From the NCBI GenBank assembly GCA_944386965.1, contig CALXDE010000195.1, positions 1 through 12,754 on the forward strand: a DNA stretch of 12,754 bases. Direction: 5' to 3'. The stretch's first letter is position 1; the number at the start of each line of letters is the position of its first letter. Positions 5,884-12,754 of this stretch are shown one piece after another. The position numbers were made by a program, and so were the translations under genes. The stretch is from an uncultured Oscillospiraceae bacterium. GTDB taxonomy: Bacteria; Bacillota_A; Clostridia; Oscillospirales; Oscillospiraceae. The notes under the pieces are model-generated. The model did no database searches. It saw nothing but the letters and a program-made list of their open reading frames with translations, and was not told where the DNA came from.

Positions 5884-6876
5884 TCAGCACAGCGTGGCGT
5901 AGATCACGGCCTTGATGGTGTGCATCCGGTTCTCCGCCTCGTCAAAGACCACAGACTGCCCGGAGGTGAAGACCTCGTCCGTCACCTCCATCTCCGGAAT
6001 ACCGTACTGCTCGGCGATCTGTTTGCCAATGGTGGTCTTGGTGTCGTGGAAAGAGGGCAGGCAGTGCATGAAAATGGCGGTGGGCTTGGCGTTGGCCATG
6101 ACGGCGCTGTTGACCTGATAGGGCTTCAGAAGCCGGATGCGGGAGGACCAGACCTCCGCCGGCTCGCCCATGGAAACCCAGATATCCGTATAGATCACGT
6201 CGGCGCCGGCGGTGCCCGCCTGCACATCCTCCGTCAGGGTGACGCTGCCGCCGCTCTCCCTGGCAAGCTCCCGGCATGTCTCCACCAGATCCGCCGCCGG
6301 GAAGAGCTCCTTGGGGGCGCAGGCGGTGAAATGGAGGCCCATCTTGGCGCAGGCCACCATCAGAGAGTTGCCCATGTTGTTCCGGGCGTCCCCCATGTAG
6401 GTGAAGCGCAGGCCCTTGAGCGTGCCGAACCTCTCCTCCATGGTCAGCAGGTCCGCCAGCATCTGGGTGGGGTGGAACTGATCGGTCAGGCCGTTCCACA
6501 CCGGCACGCCGGAGCAGTCCGCCAGCTCCTGGACCGTGGACTGCTGGAAGCCCCGATACTCAATGCCGTCGTACATGCGGCCCAGGACCCGGGCGGTGTC
6601 CTCCACGCTCTCCTTGTTCCCCATCTGCGAGCTGCCCGGGTCCAGATAAGTGACGCCCAGGCCCAGATCCCGTCCAGCCACCTCGAAGGCGCAGCGGGTG
6701 CGGGTGGAGGTCTTTTCAAACAGCAGCACGATGTTCTTTCCCCGCAGGCTGTCGTGGGGAACGCCGGCGCGCTTGAGGCGCTTGAAATCCTTGCTCAGGT
6801 CCAGCAGATAGCGGATCTCCGCCGGCGTGTAGTCCAGAAGCTTCAGGAAGCTCCTTCCGCGCAGATTGACTCCCAT
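5884..6876 (-). CDS. argF: ornithine carbamoyltransferase
   Basis: Cytoplasmic enzyme that interconverts ornithine plus carbamoyl phosphate and citrulline plus phosphate. 330 residues, normal length. It has the carbamoyl-phosphate motif S57-T-R-T-R61, H135-P-T-Q138, the ornithine motif D231-x3-S-M-G237 and H271-C-L-P plus D278, all intact. Start ATG 6876 has AGGAGGAG a few bases upstream. It is followed by a putative ornithine cyclodeaminase, so a catabolic role (ArcB: citrulline to ornithine) is plausible. No arginine deiminase, carbamate kinase or other arg gene is visible, so anabolic ArgF cannot be excluded. No clear promoter lies in the 114 bases after lplA; an imperfect 11-bp stem (6923-6957) there lacks a U tract, so read-through from lplA is likely. 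Confidence 0.96.
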   Translation of the reverse strand: MGVNLRGRSFLKLLDYTPAEIRYLLDLSKDFKRLKRAGVPHDSLRGKNIVLLFEKTSTRTRCAFEVAGRDLGLGVTYLDPGSSQMGNKESVEDTARVLGRMYDGIEYRGFQQSTVQELADCSGVPVWNGLTDQFHPTQMLADLLTMEERFGTLKGLRFTYMGDARNNMGNSLMVACAKMGLHFTACAPKELFPAADLVETCRELARESGGSVTLTEDVQAGTAGADVIYTDIWVSMGEPAEVWSSRIRLLKPYQVNSAVMANAKPTAIFMHCLPSFHDTKTTIGKQIAEQYGIPEMEVTDEVFTSGQSVVFDEAENRMHTIKAVIYATLC

Positions 6877-6990
6877 AGTTGACTCCTCCTAAAAAAATAG
6901 ATTTCATTTGTATCCCGCGGAGCCGGAGCGGACTGCCCCTTCAGACGTCCGCGCCGGGGCGGGCAGAATGCTTCGTGGCGGGCCGGGGGA

Positions 6991-7977
6991 TCACAGTCCC
7001 TGCCGGGCCAGCATTCCGCTCAGATCCCGGCAGACCCCGCCGGGGCCCAGAGCCGCGAGAAGCCGCTCCTCCAGCGCCTCCCGGGAGAAGCGGCAGCCGG
7101 GCAGCCATCGCTCCAGAGCCGGGGCGATCTGCCAGTCCATGGCGTCTGAGTAGACCTGGGCGGTATGGACCACGCCCTCCTCCACCTGGAGCTGGAGCCG
7201 GAGTTCCCCCCAGTCAAAGCGCTCCTGGCAGGAGAAGGAGAAGGGGAGGCTCCGCCCATAGATCCACTCCCAGGAGCGGTTGCGCCGCGCCAGCTCATGC
7301 AGGGCATCCTGGTCCAGCTCCTCCGCGCTCAGCCGCTCCCAGGGGAGGCCGTAGACCTGGCCAAAGGCCTCCTCCAGGGCCTCCCGAAGGGCGGACATGG
7401 TGAGATCCGGCCGCAGCTCCCGCAGATTGACCACCCGGGAGCGGACCGAGGCGACTCCCTTGGCGGCCAGCTTGGCCTGGGAAGGGCGCAGATACCGGCC
7501 CAGGCGCTCCATATCCACATCCACCAGAAGCGTGCCGTGGTGGTAGGCACGCTGTCCGGTCTGGTAAAAGGCGTTGCCGGAGAATTTCCGCCCCTCCGCC
7601 AGCAGATCGTTTCTCCCGGAGGCCTCGGCGCGGATACCCAGGCTCCGGCAGGCGCCGGCGATGACGGACAGCTGCCGGGCCACGTCGTAATCGGCGGTGG
7701 GGAGCAGAAAGGTGAAATTCAGGTTTCCCAGATCGTGGAATACCGCCCCGCCGCCGGAGAGGCGCCGGGCCAGATGCCCCCCCTCCCGCTCCAGCAGGGC
7801 GGTCTGGCACTCCTGCCAGGCGTTCTGGTTGCGGCCGATGACCACCGTGTTTTGATTGCGCCACAGGTAGAGGGTGCAGCAACCCTCCTCCACGTGTTCC
7901 AGCAGATACTCCTCCGCCGCCAGATTATAGTAGGGGTCATGCCCCGCGCCCAGACAGACGCGCAGCCGGCGGATCAC
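6991..7977 (-). CDS. lplA: lipoate-protein ligase A family protein
   Basis: A cytoplasmic biotin/lipoate ligase-fold enzyme that attaches lipoate (via lipoyl-AMP) to lysines of 2-oxoacid dehydrogenase E2 or glycine-cleavage H proteins. 328 residues, as usual for LplA with the C-terminal accessory domain. Visible motifs are R71-R-L-S-G-G-G-A-V-F-H81-D-L-G-N, and K131 in GRKFSGNAF, the family's catalytic lysine. The N-terminus DPYYNLAAEEYLLEHV fits a start close to GTG 7977. That GTG has no good ribosome site of its own; it overlaps (GTGA) the stop of an 18-codon ORF that does have one, suggesting translational coupling. Promoter at 8118-8146. The next gene downstream is ornithine carbamoyltransferase. 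Octanoyltransferase LipM is an alternative, but the two-domain length favours LplA. Confidence 0.92.
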   Translation of the reverse strand: MIRRLRVCLGAGHDPYYNLAAEEYLLEHVEEGCCTLYLWRNQNTVVIGRNQNAWQECQTALLEREGGHLARRLSGGGAVFHDLGNLNFTFLLPTADYDVARQLSVIAGACRSLGIRAEASGRNDLLAEGRKFSGNAFYQTGQRAYHHGTLLVDVDMERLGRYLRPSQAKLAAKGVASVRSRVVNLRELRPDLTMSALREALEEAFGQVYGLPWERLSAEELDQDALHELARRNRSWEWIYGRSLPFSFSCQERFDWGELRLQLQVEEGVVHTAQVYSDAMDWQIAPALERWLPGCRFSREALEERLLAALGPGGVCRDLSGMLARQGL

Positions 7978-8030
7978 AGCGCCATACCGCCCGGGCGGCC
8001 GGGGCGCCTCTGGGAAGCGTCAGAAATCAT
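7974..8030 (-). CDS. 18-codon upstream ORF overlapping the lplA start
   Basis: Reads MISDASQRRPGRPGGMAL and stops at TGA 7976-7974, overlapping the lplA GTG (7977-7975) as GTGA. A GAGAGAGG-type ribosome site lies nine bases upstream of its ATG, whereas the lplA GTG has none. The arrangement fits translational coupling. Its Arg/Pro/Gly-rich sequence resembles no protein I know. It could be a fortuitous short frame. Confidence 0.45.
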   Translation of the reverse strand: MISDASQRRPGRPGGMAL

Positions 8031-8052
8031 TTTTGTTAACCTCTCTCTCGTG

Positions 8053-8074
8053 GGCCGCCGGATTCCCGGCGGCC
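8053..8074 (-). promoter_or_regulatory. hairpin in the lplA 5' leader
   Basis: A nine-base-pair perfect stem GGCCGCCGG/CCGGCGGCC (8053-8061 with 8066-8074) lies between the lplA promoter and the ribosome site of the short upstream ORF, only a few bases before the latter. It lacks a U tract, so it is more likely to affect translation or RNA stability than termination. Confidence 0.5.
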
Positions 8075-8117
8075 GGAATGGCCCGGGGACACCTTGCCGC
8101 CGCGGGCCGACGTGTCC

Positions 8118-8146
8118 AGTATACCATAGGGCGGGGCACTTGGCAA
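8118..8146 (-). promoter_or_regulatory. sigma-A promoter of lplA (and probably argF and the LOR/SDH gene)
   Basis: Minus strand: -35 TTGCCA (8146-8141), 17-base spacer, -10 TATACT (8123-8118). Start is predicted near 8111, giving a leader of about 80 bases before the short ORF at 8030. Confidence 0.82.
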
Positions 8147-8178
8147 ACGATTTCCGATGCCGTGGCATCCGCGCGAAG

Positions 8179-8216
8179 AGAGCCTTCCGGCGGCCCGAAG
8201 GCCGCCGGAAGGCTCT
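8179..8216 (-). terminator. probable terminator of feoAB (stem with UUCG loop)
   Basis: A 17-bp perfect stem (8179-8195 with 8200-8216) whose loop on the minus strand is TTCG, a very stable tetraloop. The bases after it (CTTCGCGC) form only a poor U tract. It lies about 80 bases past the feoB stop and just before the lplA promoter, the expected place for a terminator, though efficiency may be limited. Confidence 0.72.
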
Positions 8217-8297
8217 GCTGTTTGTCGGCGGCAAGATCCACATTGTCATTGCCGGCGCAGGGGGCCGCCCCGCCGCTGCCTCCCGCGCGTACGCGGT

Positions 8298-10184
8298 TTA
8301 TCCGGGAAACGGCAGCCAGGCGGCGCACAGATGGATGGCGGCGCACAGCAGGATGCCGGTGATGGTCGGCAGCACAACGGCCAGGAGCGTCCACCGCAGG
8401 CTTCCGGTTTCCCGGTGAATCGTCACGGCGGTGGTCCCGCAGGGAAAATGGAACAGGGTGAACACCGCGGCGCACAGGGCTGTCTCCGCCGTCCAGCCGT
8501 GGAGGATCAGCAGATGCTTCAGTTCGCTCAGGCCGGCGTAGTCCGTCAGGGTCCCGGTGGAGAGGTAGCCCATCAGCAGAATGGGGAGAACGATCTCGTT
8601 GGCCGGAAAGCCCAGCAGAAAAGCCAGCAGAATCATGCCGTCCAGCCCCATCAGCCGCCCCAGCGGGTCCAGGAACGCCGCGCAGGCGGTGAGCAGGGGC
8701 GCGCCGCCCACGGTGACATTGGCCAGAATCCAGATGAGCAGTCCCGCCGGCGCCGCCACCGTCACGGCCCGCCCCAGGACAAACACCGTCCGGTCCAGGA
8801 GGGAACGGACCAGGACCTTTCCGATCTGGGGCATCCGGTAGGGAGGCAGTTCCAGAGAGAAGGCGGAGGGCGTCCCTCTGAGGACGGTGCGGGAGAGCAG
8901 CTTGGACATGACCAGGGTCATACCCACCGCCAGGACAATGGCCCCCAGCAGCAGCGCCGCCGACAGGAGGGACCCGGCCAGTCCGCCGCTGGCGACAAAG
9001 AACATGGTCAGCAGGGCGATGAGGGTGGGAAAACGGCCGTTGCAAGGGACGAAGGCGTTGGTGAGGATGGCGATGAGCCGCTCCCGGGGGCTGTCGATGA
9101 TCCGGCAGCCTGTGACGCCGCAGGCGTTGCACCCGAACCCCATGCACATGGTGAGGCTCTGGCGGCCGTGGGCGCCGGCCCCGCGGAAGGCGTGGTCCAG
9201 GTTAAACGCCACCCGGGGCAGATATCCCGCGTCCTCCAGCAGAGTGAAAAGGGGAAAGAAAATGGCCATGGGGGGCAGCATGACGGATACCACCCAGGCC
9301 ACCGTCCGGTATACCCCGTCCACCAGGGCGCTTCGGACAGCCCGGGGCAGAAAGACCAGCAGGTCCCGCAGAGGCTCCTGGAGGCCCAGCAGCGCGTCGG
9401 AGAGCAGGGCTGAGGGGACGTTGGCTCCGGCGATGGTGAGCCAGAACACCAGCCCCAGCAGCAGAAGCATCACCGGAATGCCGGTGGCCCGGGAGGTCAG
9501 CAGCCGGTCCAGCCGCCGGTCACGGCGGTCGGCCCGCGGGGGCACTCGGACCGACAGAGCCGCCAGCTCCCGGGCCCGGGCCGCCAGAGCGCCGGTAAGG
9601 GCGTCCTCCCGCTGTTCTGGAGACAGCCCCGTCAGATCCGGACAGACCACCTGGGGCCGGGGCGGGGGAAGCGGCTGCCGCGCCGCCTGCCACAGGGTTT
9701 CCCGGAGGGCGTTCAGGCCCTCGCCGCCCCGGACCGCCGTTCCCACCACGGGAATGCCCAGGGCGTCCTGGAGGGCGGTCAGGTCCAGGGCGATGCCGCG
9801 CTTGCCGGCCTCGTCCATCAGGTTGACGCACAGCACCACCGGATAGGCCCGCTCCATGACCTGCAAAACAAGATGCAGGTTGCGCTCCAGACAGGTGGCG
9901 TCGGCCACCACCAGGGTGACGTCGGCCTGGCCGGACTGGAGAAAGTCCCGGGCGATCTCCTCCTCGGGGCTGTCGGCCAGGAGGGAGTAGGTGCCGGGCA
10001 GATCCACCAGGGTGAAGTCCGTCCGGCGGTATGTAAAGCGGCCACGGGCAGTGGCCACGGTTTTGCCGGGCCAGTTGCCCGTGTGCTGGTGAAGGCGGGT
10101 CAGGGCGTTGAACAATGTGGATTTGCCCACATTGGGGTTTCCCGCCAGGGCCACGGTACAGGTGCGTTCCCTCTGCTCAGTCAA
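8298..10184 (-). CDS. feoB: ferrous iron transporter FeoB, short clostridial variant
   Basis: Inner-membrane Fe2+ permease with a cytosolic G domain. 628 residues, shorter than the 700-770 typical of FeoB. G motifs: G15-N-P-N-V-G-K-S22, D61-L-P-G64, N121-L-M-D124. Transmembrane segments begin near residue 236. The first pore/gate motif reads GFGCNACGVTGCR (349-361; Cys352, Cys355, Cys360) instead of the common GFGCNVPAIMATR, and the second reads FVPCNGRFP instead of FMPCGAKLP. It therefore belongs to a divergent FeoB subgroup. Start is TTG 10184, preceded by GGGAGG at an eight-base gap; it overlaps the last eight bases of feoA, so translation is probably coupled. A reading 47 codons longer lies inside feoA in another frame and is rejected. 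Iron as substrate is by family; the changed pore leaves room for another divalent metal. Confidence 0.93.
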   Translation of the reverse strand: MTEQRERTCTVALAGNPNVGKSTLFNALTRLHQHTGNWPGKTVATARGRFTYRRTDFTLVDLPGTYSLLADSPEEEIARDFLQSGQADVTLVVADATCLERNLHLVLQVMERAYPVVLCVNLMDEAGKRGIALDLTALQDALGIPVVGTAVRGGEGLNALRETLWQAARQPLPPPRPQVVCPDLTGLSPEQREDALTGALAARARELAALSVRVPPRADRRDRRLDRLLTSRATGIPVMLLLLGLVFWLTIAGANVPSALLSDALLGLQEPLRDLLVFLPRAVRSALVDGVYRTVAWVVSVMLPPMAIFFPLFTLLEDAGYLPRVAFNLDHAFRGAGAHGRQSLTMCMGFGCNACGVTGCRIIDSPRERLIAILTNAFVPCNGRFPTLIALLTMFFVASGGLAGSLLSAALLLGAIVLAVGMTLVMSKLLSRTVLRGTPSAFSLELPPYRMPQIGKVLVRSLLDRTVFVLGRAVTVAAPAGLLIWILANVTVGGAPLLTACAAFLDPLGRLMGLDGMILLAFLLGFPANEIVLPILLMGYLSTGTLTDYAGLSELKHLLILHGWTAETALCAAVFTLFHFPCGTTAVTIHRETGSLRWTLLAVVLPTITGILLCAAIHLCAAWLPFPG

Positions 10185-10425
10185 TGGCAGAACCTCCCTT
10201 TTCTGAGATGGCGATGCGCGCCGCGTCCTCCCGCCGCAGGGCGATGACCGCGCCGCTGACGCCGTAGGCCACCGGGTCGCCCCAGGGGCTGGCCTGGAGG
10301 GCGGATACCGCCGCGCCGGGGACAAAGCCCAGGTCCAGCATCCGCCGCCGCTTGCCGCCGGTGAAGGTGAGAGCGGTCACCACGGCGGTGCCGCCGATGG
10401 GCAGTTGGTCCAGAGTAGAGGCCAA
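10177..10425 (-). CDS. feoA: FeoA-domain protein
   Basis: 82 residues forming one small SH3-like FeoA domain (typical 75-85 residues), with the usual pattern LDQLPIGGTAVV, then RRRMLDLGFVPGAAV and a final GAVIALRREDAARI. FeoA is a cytosolic partner that supports FeoB activity. Start is TTG 10425 with GGGAGGCG about eight bases upstream; no ATG is available. Its stop TGA (10179-10177) overlaps the TTG start of feoB. Promoter at 10542-10570. Confidence 0.92.
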   Translation of the reverse strand: MASTLDQLPIGGTAVVTALTFTGGKRRRMLDLGFVPGAAVSALQASPWGDPVAYGVSGAVIALRREDAARIAISEKGGSAID

Positions 10426-10477
10426 GATCTGCGCCTCCCTTCCTTTTGTGCTATCTCAGCCTATGTGGACGGACGGG

Positions 10478-10527
10478 CCGCGGTTCCCGGCGGACCGAAA
10501 AAGCGCCGCCGGGCGGGAGGGCCGCGG
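10478..10527 (-). promoter_or_regulatory. nested hairpin in the feoA 5' leader
   Basis: Outer arms CCGCGG (10478-10483 and 10522-10527) enclose an eight-base-pair stem CCCGGCGG/CCGCCGGG (10486-10493 with 10506-10513) around a loop with five A on the plus strand (U-rich in the transcript). It falls wholly inside the predicted feoA leader RNA. It could mark regulation of iron uptake at RNA level, or be incidental in GC-rich DNA. Confidence 0.4.
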
Positions 10528-10541
10528 AATCGTTTCCGTAT

Positions 10542-10570
10542 ATTATAATAATGTATCCGGGCGCTGTCAT
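10542..10570 (-). promoter_or_regulatory. sigma-A promoter of feoA-feoB, possible metal-regulator site over -10
   Basis: Minus strand: -35 ATGACA (10570-10565), 17-base spacer, -10 TATAAT (10547-10542). The -10 lies in an AT-rich imperfect inverted repeat (GATACATTA..TAATATAC, about 10539-10558; six of nine positions symmetrical) that could be an operator for a Fur/MntR/DtxR-type repressor. The promoter is well supported; the operator is a guess. Confidence 0.8.
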
Positions 10571-10631
10571 CGGCGGGAGGAAAGACGGCCCGGAGCGGCA
10601 AGCCCGGGGCGGGACTTTACAGAACCTTCTC

Positions 10632-10660
10632 TTGACAAGGCCGCCCGGGTGCCCTATGAT
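10632..10660 (+). promoter_or_regulatory. sigma-A promoter of the FeoA-FeoB fusion gene
   Basis: -35 TTGACA (10632-10637, perfect), 17-base spacer, -10 TATGAT (10655-10660). Start is predicted near 10667, leaving a very short leader before AGGGAGG (10674-10680). It is divergent from the feoA promoter with about 60 bases between the two -35 boxes. Confidence 0.9.
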
Positions 10661-10686
10661 AAAATGGCAATCTAGGGAGGAAGTCT

Positions 10687-10704
10687 ATGGACTATGAGAG
10701 ATGA
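10687..10704 (+). CDS. five-codon mini-ORF at the FeoA-FeoB start
   Basis: ATG GAC TAT GAG AGA TGA lies six bases after the strong GGAGG (10676-10680) and overlaps ATG 10694 of the main gene in another frame. It takes the optimal ribosome spacing, so ribosomes may start here and reinitiate, or the spacing may simply tolerate ATG 10694. Whether it is translated is unknown. Confidence 0.3.
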   Translation: MDYER

Positions 10705-12754
10705 AAAGAAGAATACCATGACACTCAATCAGCTGGCGGTGGGAGGCATCTGCCTCATCCGCCAGGTAGGCAACCAGCGGGGCGCAGTGAAGCGCCGTCT
10801 GGTGGATATGGGCATCACCCCTGGCACAGTGGTGAAGCTGGTGAAGGTGGCTCCCATGGGGGACCCGCTGGAGATCTCCCTGCGGGGATACGCCCTGTCC
10901 CTGCGGCGGGAGGACGCTGCCCAGATCACGGTGGAGTCCCTGACGGAGGCGGAGGCGGCCAAGGCCCAGACCGGCGACGAGGCATACCAGCTCCGCGGGG
11001 GCTGCTATGGGAACTGCGCCGCCTGCGGCGGCGACTGCCGCGACCGCGGGAGCGAGGAGGCCATGCGCCGGGCCCACATCCACGAACAGGAGCAGCATCC
11101 CCGGCAGTATGACGCCACCGCCCACGACAAGCGCCAGTGGAAGGTGGCCCTGGTGGGCAATCCCAACGCCGGCAAGACCACCCTCTTTAACGCGCTGACC
11201 GGCTCCAACCAGTATGTGGGCAACTGGCCCGGCGTCACCGTGGAGAAAAAGGAGGGCATCGCCCACGTGGGGGAGCTGAGCTTCACGCTGGTGGACCTGC
11301 CGGGCATCTACTCCCTCTCCCCCTACTCTATGGAGGAAATCGTGGCCCGGAAATTCATCATCGAGGAGAAGCCGGACGCCATCATCAACATTGTGGATGC
11401 CACCAATCTGGAGCGCAACCTCTATCTCACCATGCAGCTGCTGGAGCTGGAGCGGCCCACGGTGATGGCCCTGAACTTTATGGACGAGGTGGAGAAGCAG
11501 GGCATCACCATCGACTGCGACCGGCTCTCCGCCCAGCTGGGCATCCCGGTGGTGCCCATTTCCGCCCGGGACAACAAGAACATCGACAAGCTGGTCCAGG
11601 AGGCCCACCACATGATGCACACGGGCCTGACCCTGGAGCCGGATGACCTGTATGACGACTTCACCCACGCCATCCACCACCGCATCACCGAGCTGATCCA
11701 CGACCGGTGCTACGGCGTGGGCATCCCCGCCCACTGGGCCAGCATCAAGCTGCTGGAGGGAGACGAGGAGGTGGCCAAGGCCCTGGGGCTGGGGGACACC
11801 ACCCGGGAGCGCATTGAGCAGATCGCCCGGGAGTACGAGGCCGCCAACCCCCTGGGGGACCGGGAAACCATGATCGCCGACAGCCGCTACAAATTCATCG
11901 AGCGGGTCGTGCGCTACGCGGTCCACAAGCCCGAGCGCGGCGGGAAAAAGACCGTCACCGAGCGCATCGACGCCGTGGCGACCCACAAGATCTGGGCCAT
12001 CCCGGTGTTCCTGGGCATGATGCTGCTGATGTTCCTCCTGACCTTCTCCGGGCCGGGAAAGTGGCTGGGGGACCTGCTGGCGCTGTTCATTGACGACGTG
12101 CTCAGCCCCGGCGTGGCCGGGTGGCTGACCCACATCGCCGCCCCGGACTGGGTCCGGGGGCTCATTGTAGACGGTATCATCGCCGGCGTGGGCGGCGTGC
12201 TGGTGTTCCTGCCCCAGATCGCCATGCTCTTCCTGTTCCTCTCCATGCTGGAGGACACGGGCTACATGGCCCGGGCCGCCTTTGTCATGGACCGGACGCT
12301 GCGCCACTTCGGCCTGAGCGGCAAGGCCTTCATCCCCATGCTCATGGGCTTTGGCTGCACGGTGCCCGCCATCATGGGCGCCCGCACCATGGAGAATGAG
12401 AAGGACCGGCGCATGACGATCCTGCTGGTGCCCTTCATGTCCTGCGGGGCCCGGCTCCCCATTTACGGTCTGATGACCGCGGCCTTCTTCCCCCAGTTTG
12501 GCGGTCTTATCGTCTTCTCTATCTACATTCTCTGCCTGCTGATGGCGATTTTCAGCGGCATCTTCATGAAAAAGACCCTCTTCAAGGGCGAGCCCGCCCC
12601 CTTCCTGCTGGAGCTGCCCCCCTACCGGATGCCCACCCTCAAGAACATCTCTCTCCACGTGTGGGAGCGGGTGCGGGACTTCCTGACCCGGGCGGGCACC
12701 ATCATCCTGGCCATGAGCGTGGTGCTCTGGTTCCTCCAGAACTTCGACACCTCC
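10694..12754 (+). CDS. feoB: FeoA-FeoB fusion ferrous iron transporter (3' end beyond the window)
   Basis: 687 codons are visible, open to the last base. Residues about 9-80 form a FeoA domain (TLNQLAVGGICLIRQVG, RRLVDMGITPGTVV). Residues 104-115 hold a four-cysteine cluster C-x3-C-x2-C-x3-C. The FeoB G domain follows: G155-N-P-N-A-G-K-T162, D201-L-P-G204, N261-F-M-D264. Transmembrane helices start near residue 433, and a canonical pore motif GFGCTVPAIM begins at G552, then FMSCGARLP. It is an inner-membrane GTP-dependent Fe2+ importer carrying its own FeoA. Start choice: ATG 10694 is 13 bases from GGAGG, ATG 10718 has a weak site, and ATG 10687 (better spaced) gives a five-codon ORF overlapping the start. 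Divergent from the separate feoA-feoB, whose pore motif differs, so the two are probably distinct systems rather than a recent duplication. Confidence 0.95.
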   Translation, partial: MRDEKKNTMTLNQLAVGGICLIRQVGNQRGAVKRRLVDMGITPGTVVKLVKVAPMGDPLEISLRGYALSLRREDAAQITVESLTEAEAAKAQTGDEAYQLRGGCYGNCAACGGDCRDRGSEEAMRRAHIHEQEQHPRQYDATAHDKRQWKVALVGNPNAGKTTLFNALTGSNQYVGNWPGVTVEKKEGIAHVGELSFTLVDLPGIYSLSPYSMEEIVARKFIIEEKPDAIINIVDATNLERNLYLTMQLLELERPTVMALNFMDEVEKQGITIDCDRLSAQLGIPVVPISARDNKNIDKLVQEAHHMMHTGLTLEPDDLYDDFTHAIHHRITELIHDRCYGVGIPAHWASIKLLEGDEEVAKALGLGDTTRERIEQIAREYEAANPLGDRETMIADSRYKFIERVVRYAVHKPERGGKKTVTERIDAVATHKIWAIPVFLGMMLLMFLLTFSGPGKWLGDLLALFIDDVLSPGVAGWLTHIAAPDWVRGLIVDGIIAGVGGVLVFLPQIAMLFLFLSMLEDTGYMARAAFVMDRTLRHFGLSGKAFIPMLMGFGCTVPAIMGARTMENEKDRRMTILLVPFMSCGARLPIYGLMTAAFFPQFGGLIVFSIYILCLLMAIFSGIFMKKTLFKGEPAPFLLELPPYRMPTLKNISLHVWERVRDFLTRAGTIILAMSVVLWFLQNFDTS

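Noticed and set aside
5920..6882. Plus-strand 320-codon open frame opposite ornithine carbamoyltransferase
   Set aside because: Antisense shadow with no recognisable motif; the minus strand is unambiguous.
6923..6957. Stem between lplA and argF as a terminator
   Set aside because: One mismatch, a long loop and no U tract directly after it on either strand.
8157..9413. Plus-strand 418-codon open frame opposite feoB
   Set aside because: Gln/Arg/Gly-rich antisense shadow; it also crosses the feoB terminator hairpin.
10685..12658. Minus-strand 657-codon open frame opposite the FeoA-FeoB fusion
   Set aside because: Low-complexity, His/Gly/Val/Gln-rich translation typical of the antisense of GC-rich coding DNA; the plus strand has clear FeoA, G-domain and pore motifs.

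Overview
The window is GC-rich DNA from a Gram-positive anaerobe, most likely a clostridial gut bacterium of the Oscillospiraceae type (Flavonifractor/Lawsonibacter-like; this is inference). The signs are a T-box leader on a threonyl-tRNA synthetase that lacks the TGS domain, AGGAGG-type ribosome sites, near-consensus sigma-A promoters with 17-base spacers, and a FeoA-FeoB fusion next to a separate clostridial-style feoA-feoB pair. There are eight protein genes, plus three very short candidate ORFs in leaders. No tRNA or rRNA gene, insertion sequence or CRISPR array is visible.

Layout. Positions 1-887 (minus) hold the N-terminal part of thrS, with a T-box leader, terminator and promoter up to 1304. 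Positions 1305-1871 are a divergent intergenic region that ends in an elaborate leader for the uracil permease gene (1872-3206, plus). This leader has two candidate promoters, a 22-codon leader ORF, a seven-U tract and a strong terminator. Positions 3273-4427 (minus) hold a lone tyrosine recombinase, followed by an AT-rich upstream region, a minus-strand terminator and a 32-bp perfect palindrome. Positions 4739-7977 (minus) hold lplA (lipoate ligase), argF/arcB (ornithine carbamoyltransferase) and a LOR/SDH-family (archaeal-type ornithine cyclodeaminase-like) gene, possibly one transcription unit running from the promoter at 8118-8146 to the terminator at 4551-4583. Positions 8298-10425 (minus) hold feoA-feoB. 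From 10694 (plus) to the window end runs a FeoA-FeoB fusion, divergent from feoAB and cut off by the window edge.

Function. Two systems stand out. First, the uracil permease leader looks like a translation-coupled, UTP-sensing attenuator of the E. coli pyrBI type: leader ORF, U tract, and the leader stop codon inside the rising arm of the terminator. Second, two structurally different ferrous-iron importers are placed back to back: a short FeoB with an unusual Cys-rich pore motif, and a FeoA-FeoB fusion with a four-cysteine linker. The carbamoyltransferase/LOR-SDH pair suggests interconversion of citrulline, ornithine and proline, as expected of an amino-acid-fermenting anaerobe.

Limits. Family assignments rest on motifs recognised by eye. 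Promoters and RNA structures were found by reading the sequence and pairing bases by hand. No searches or folding programs were run.
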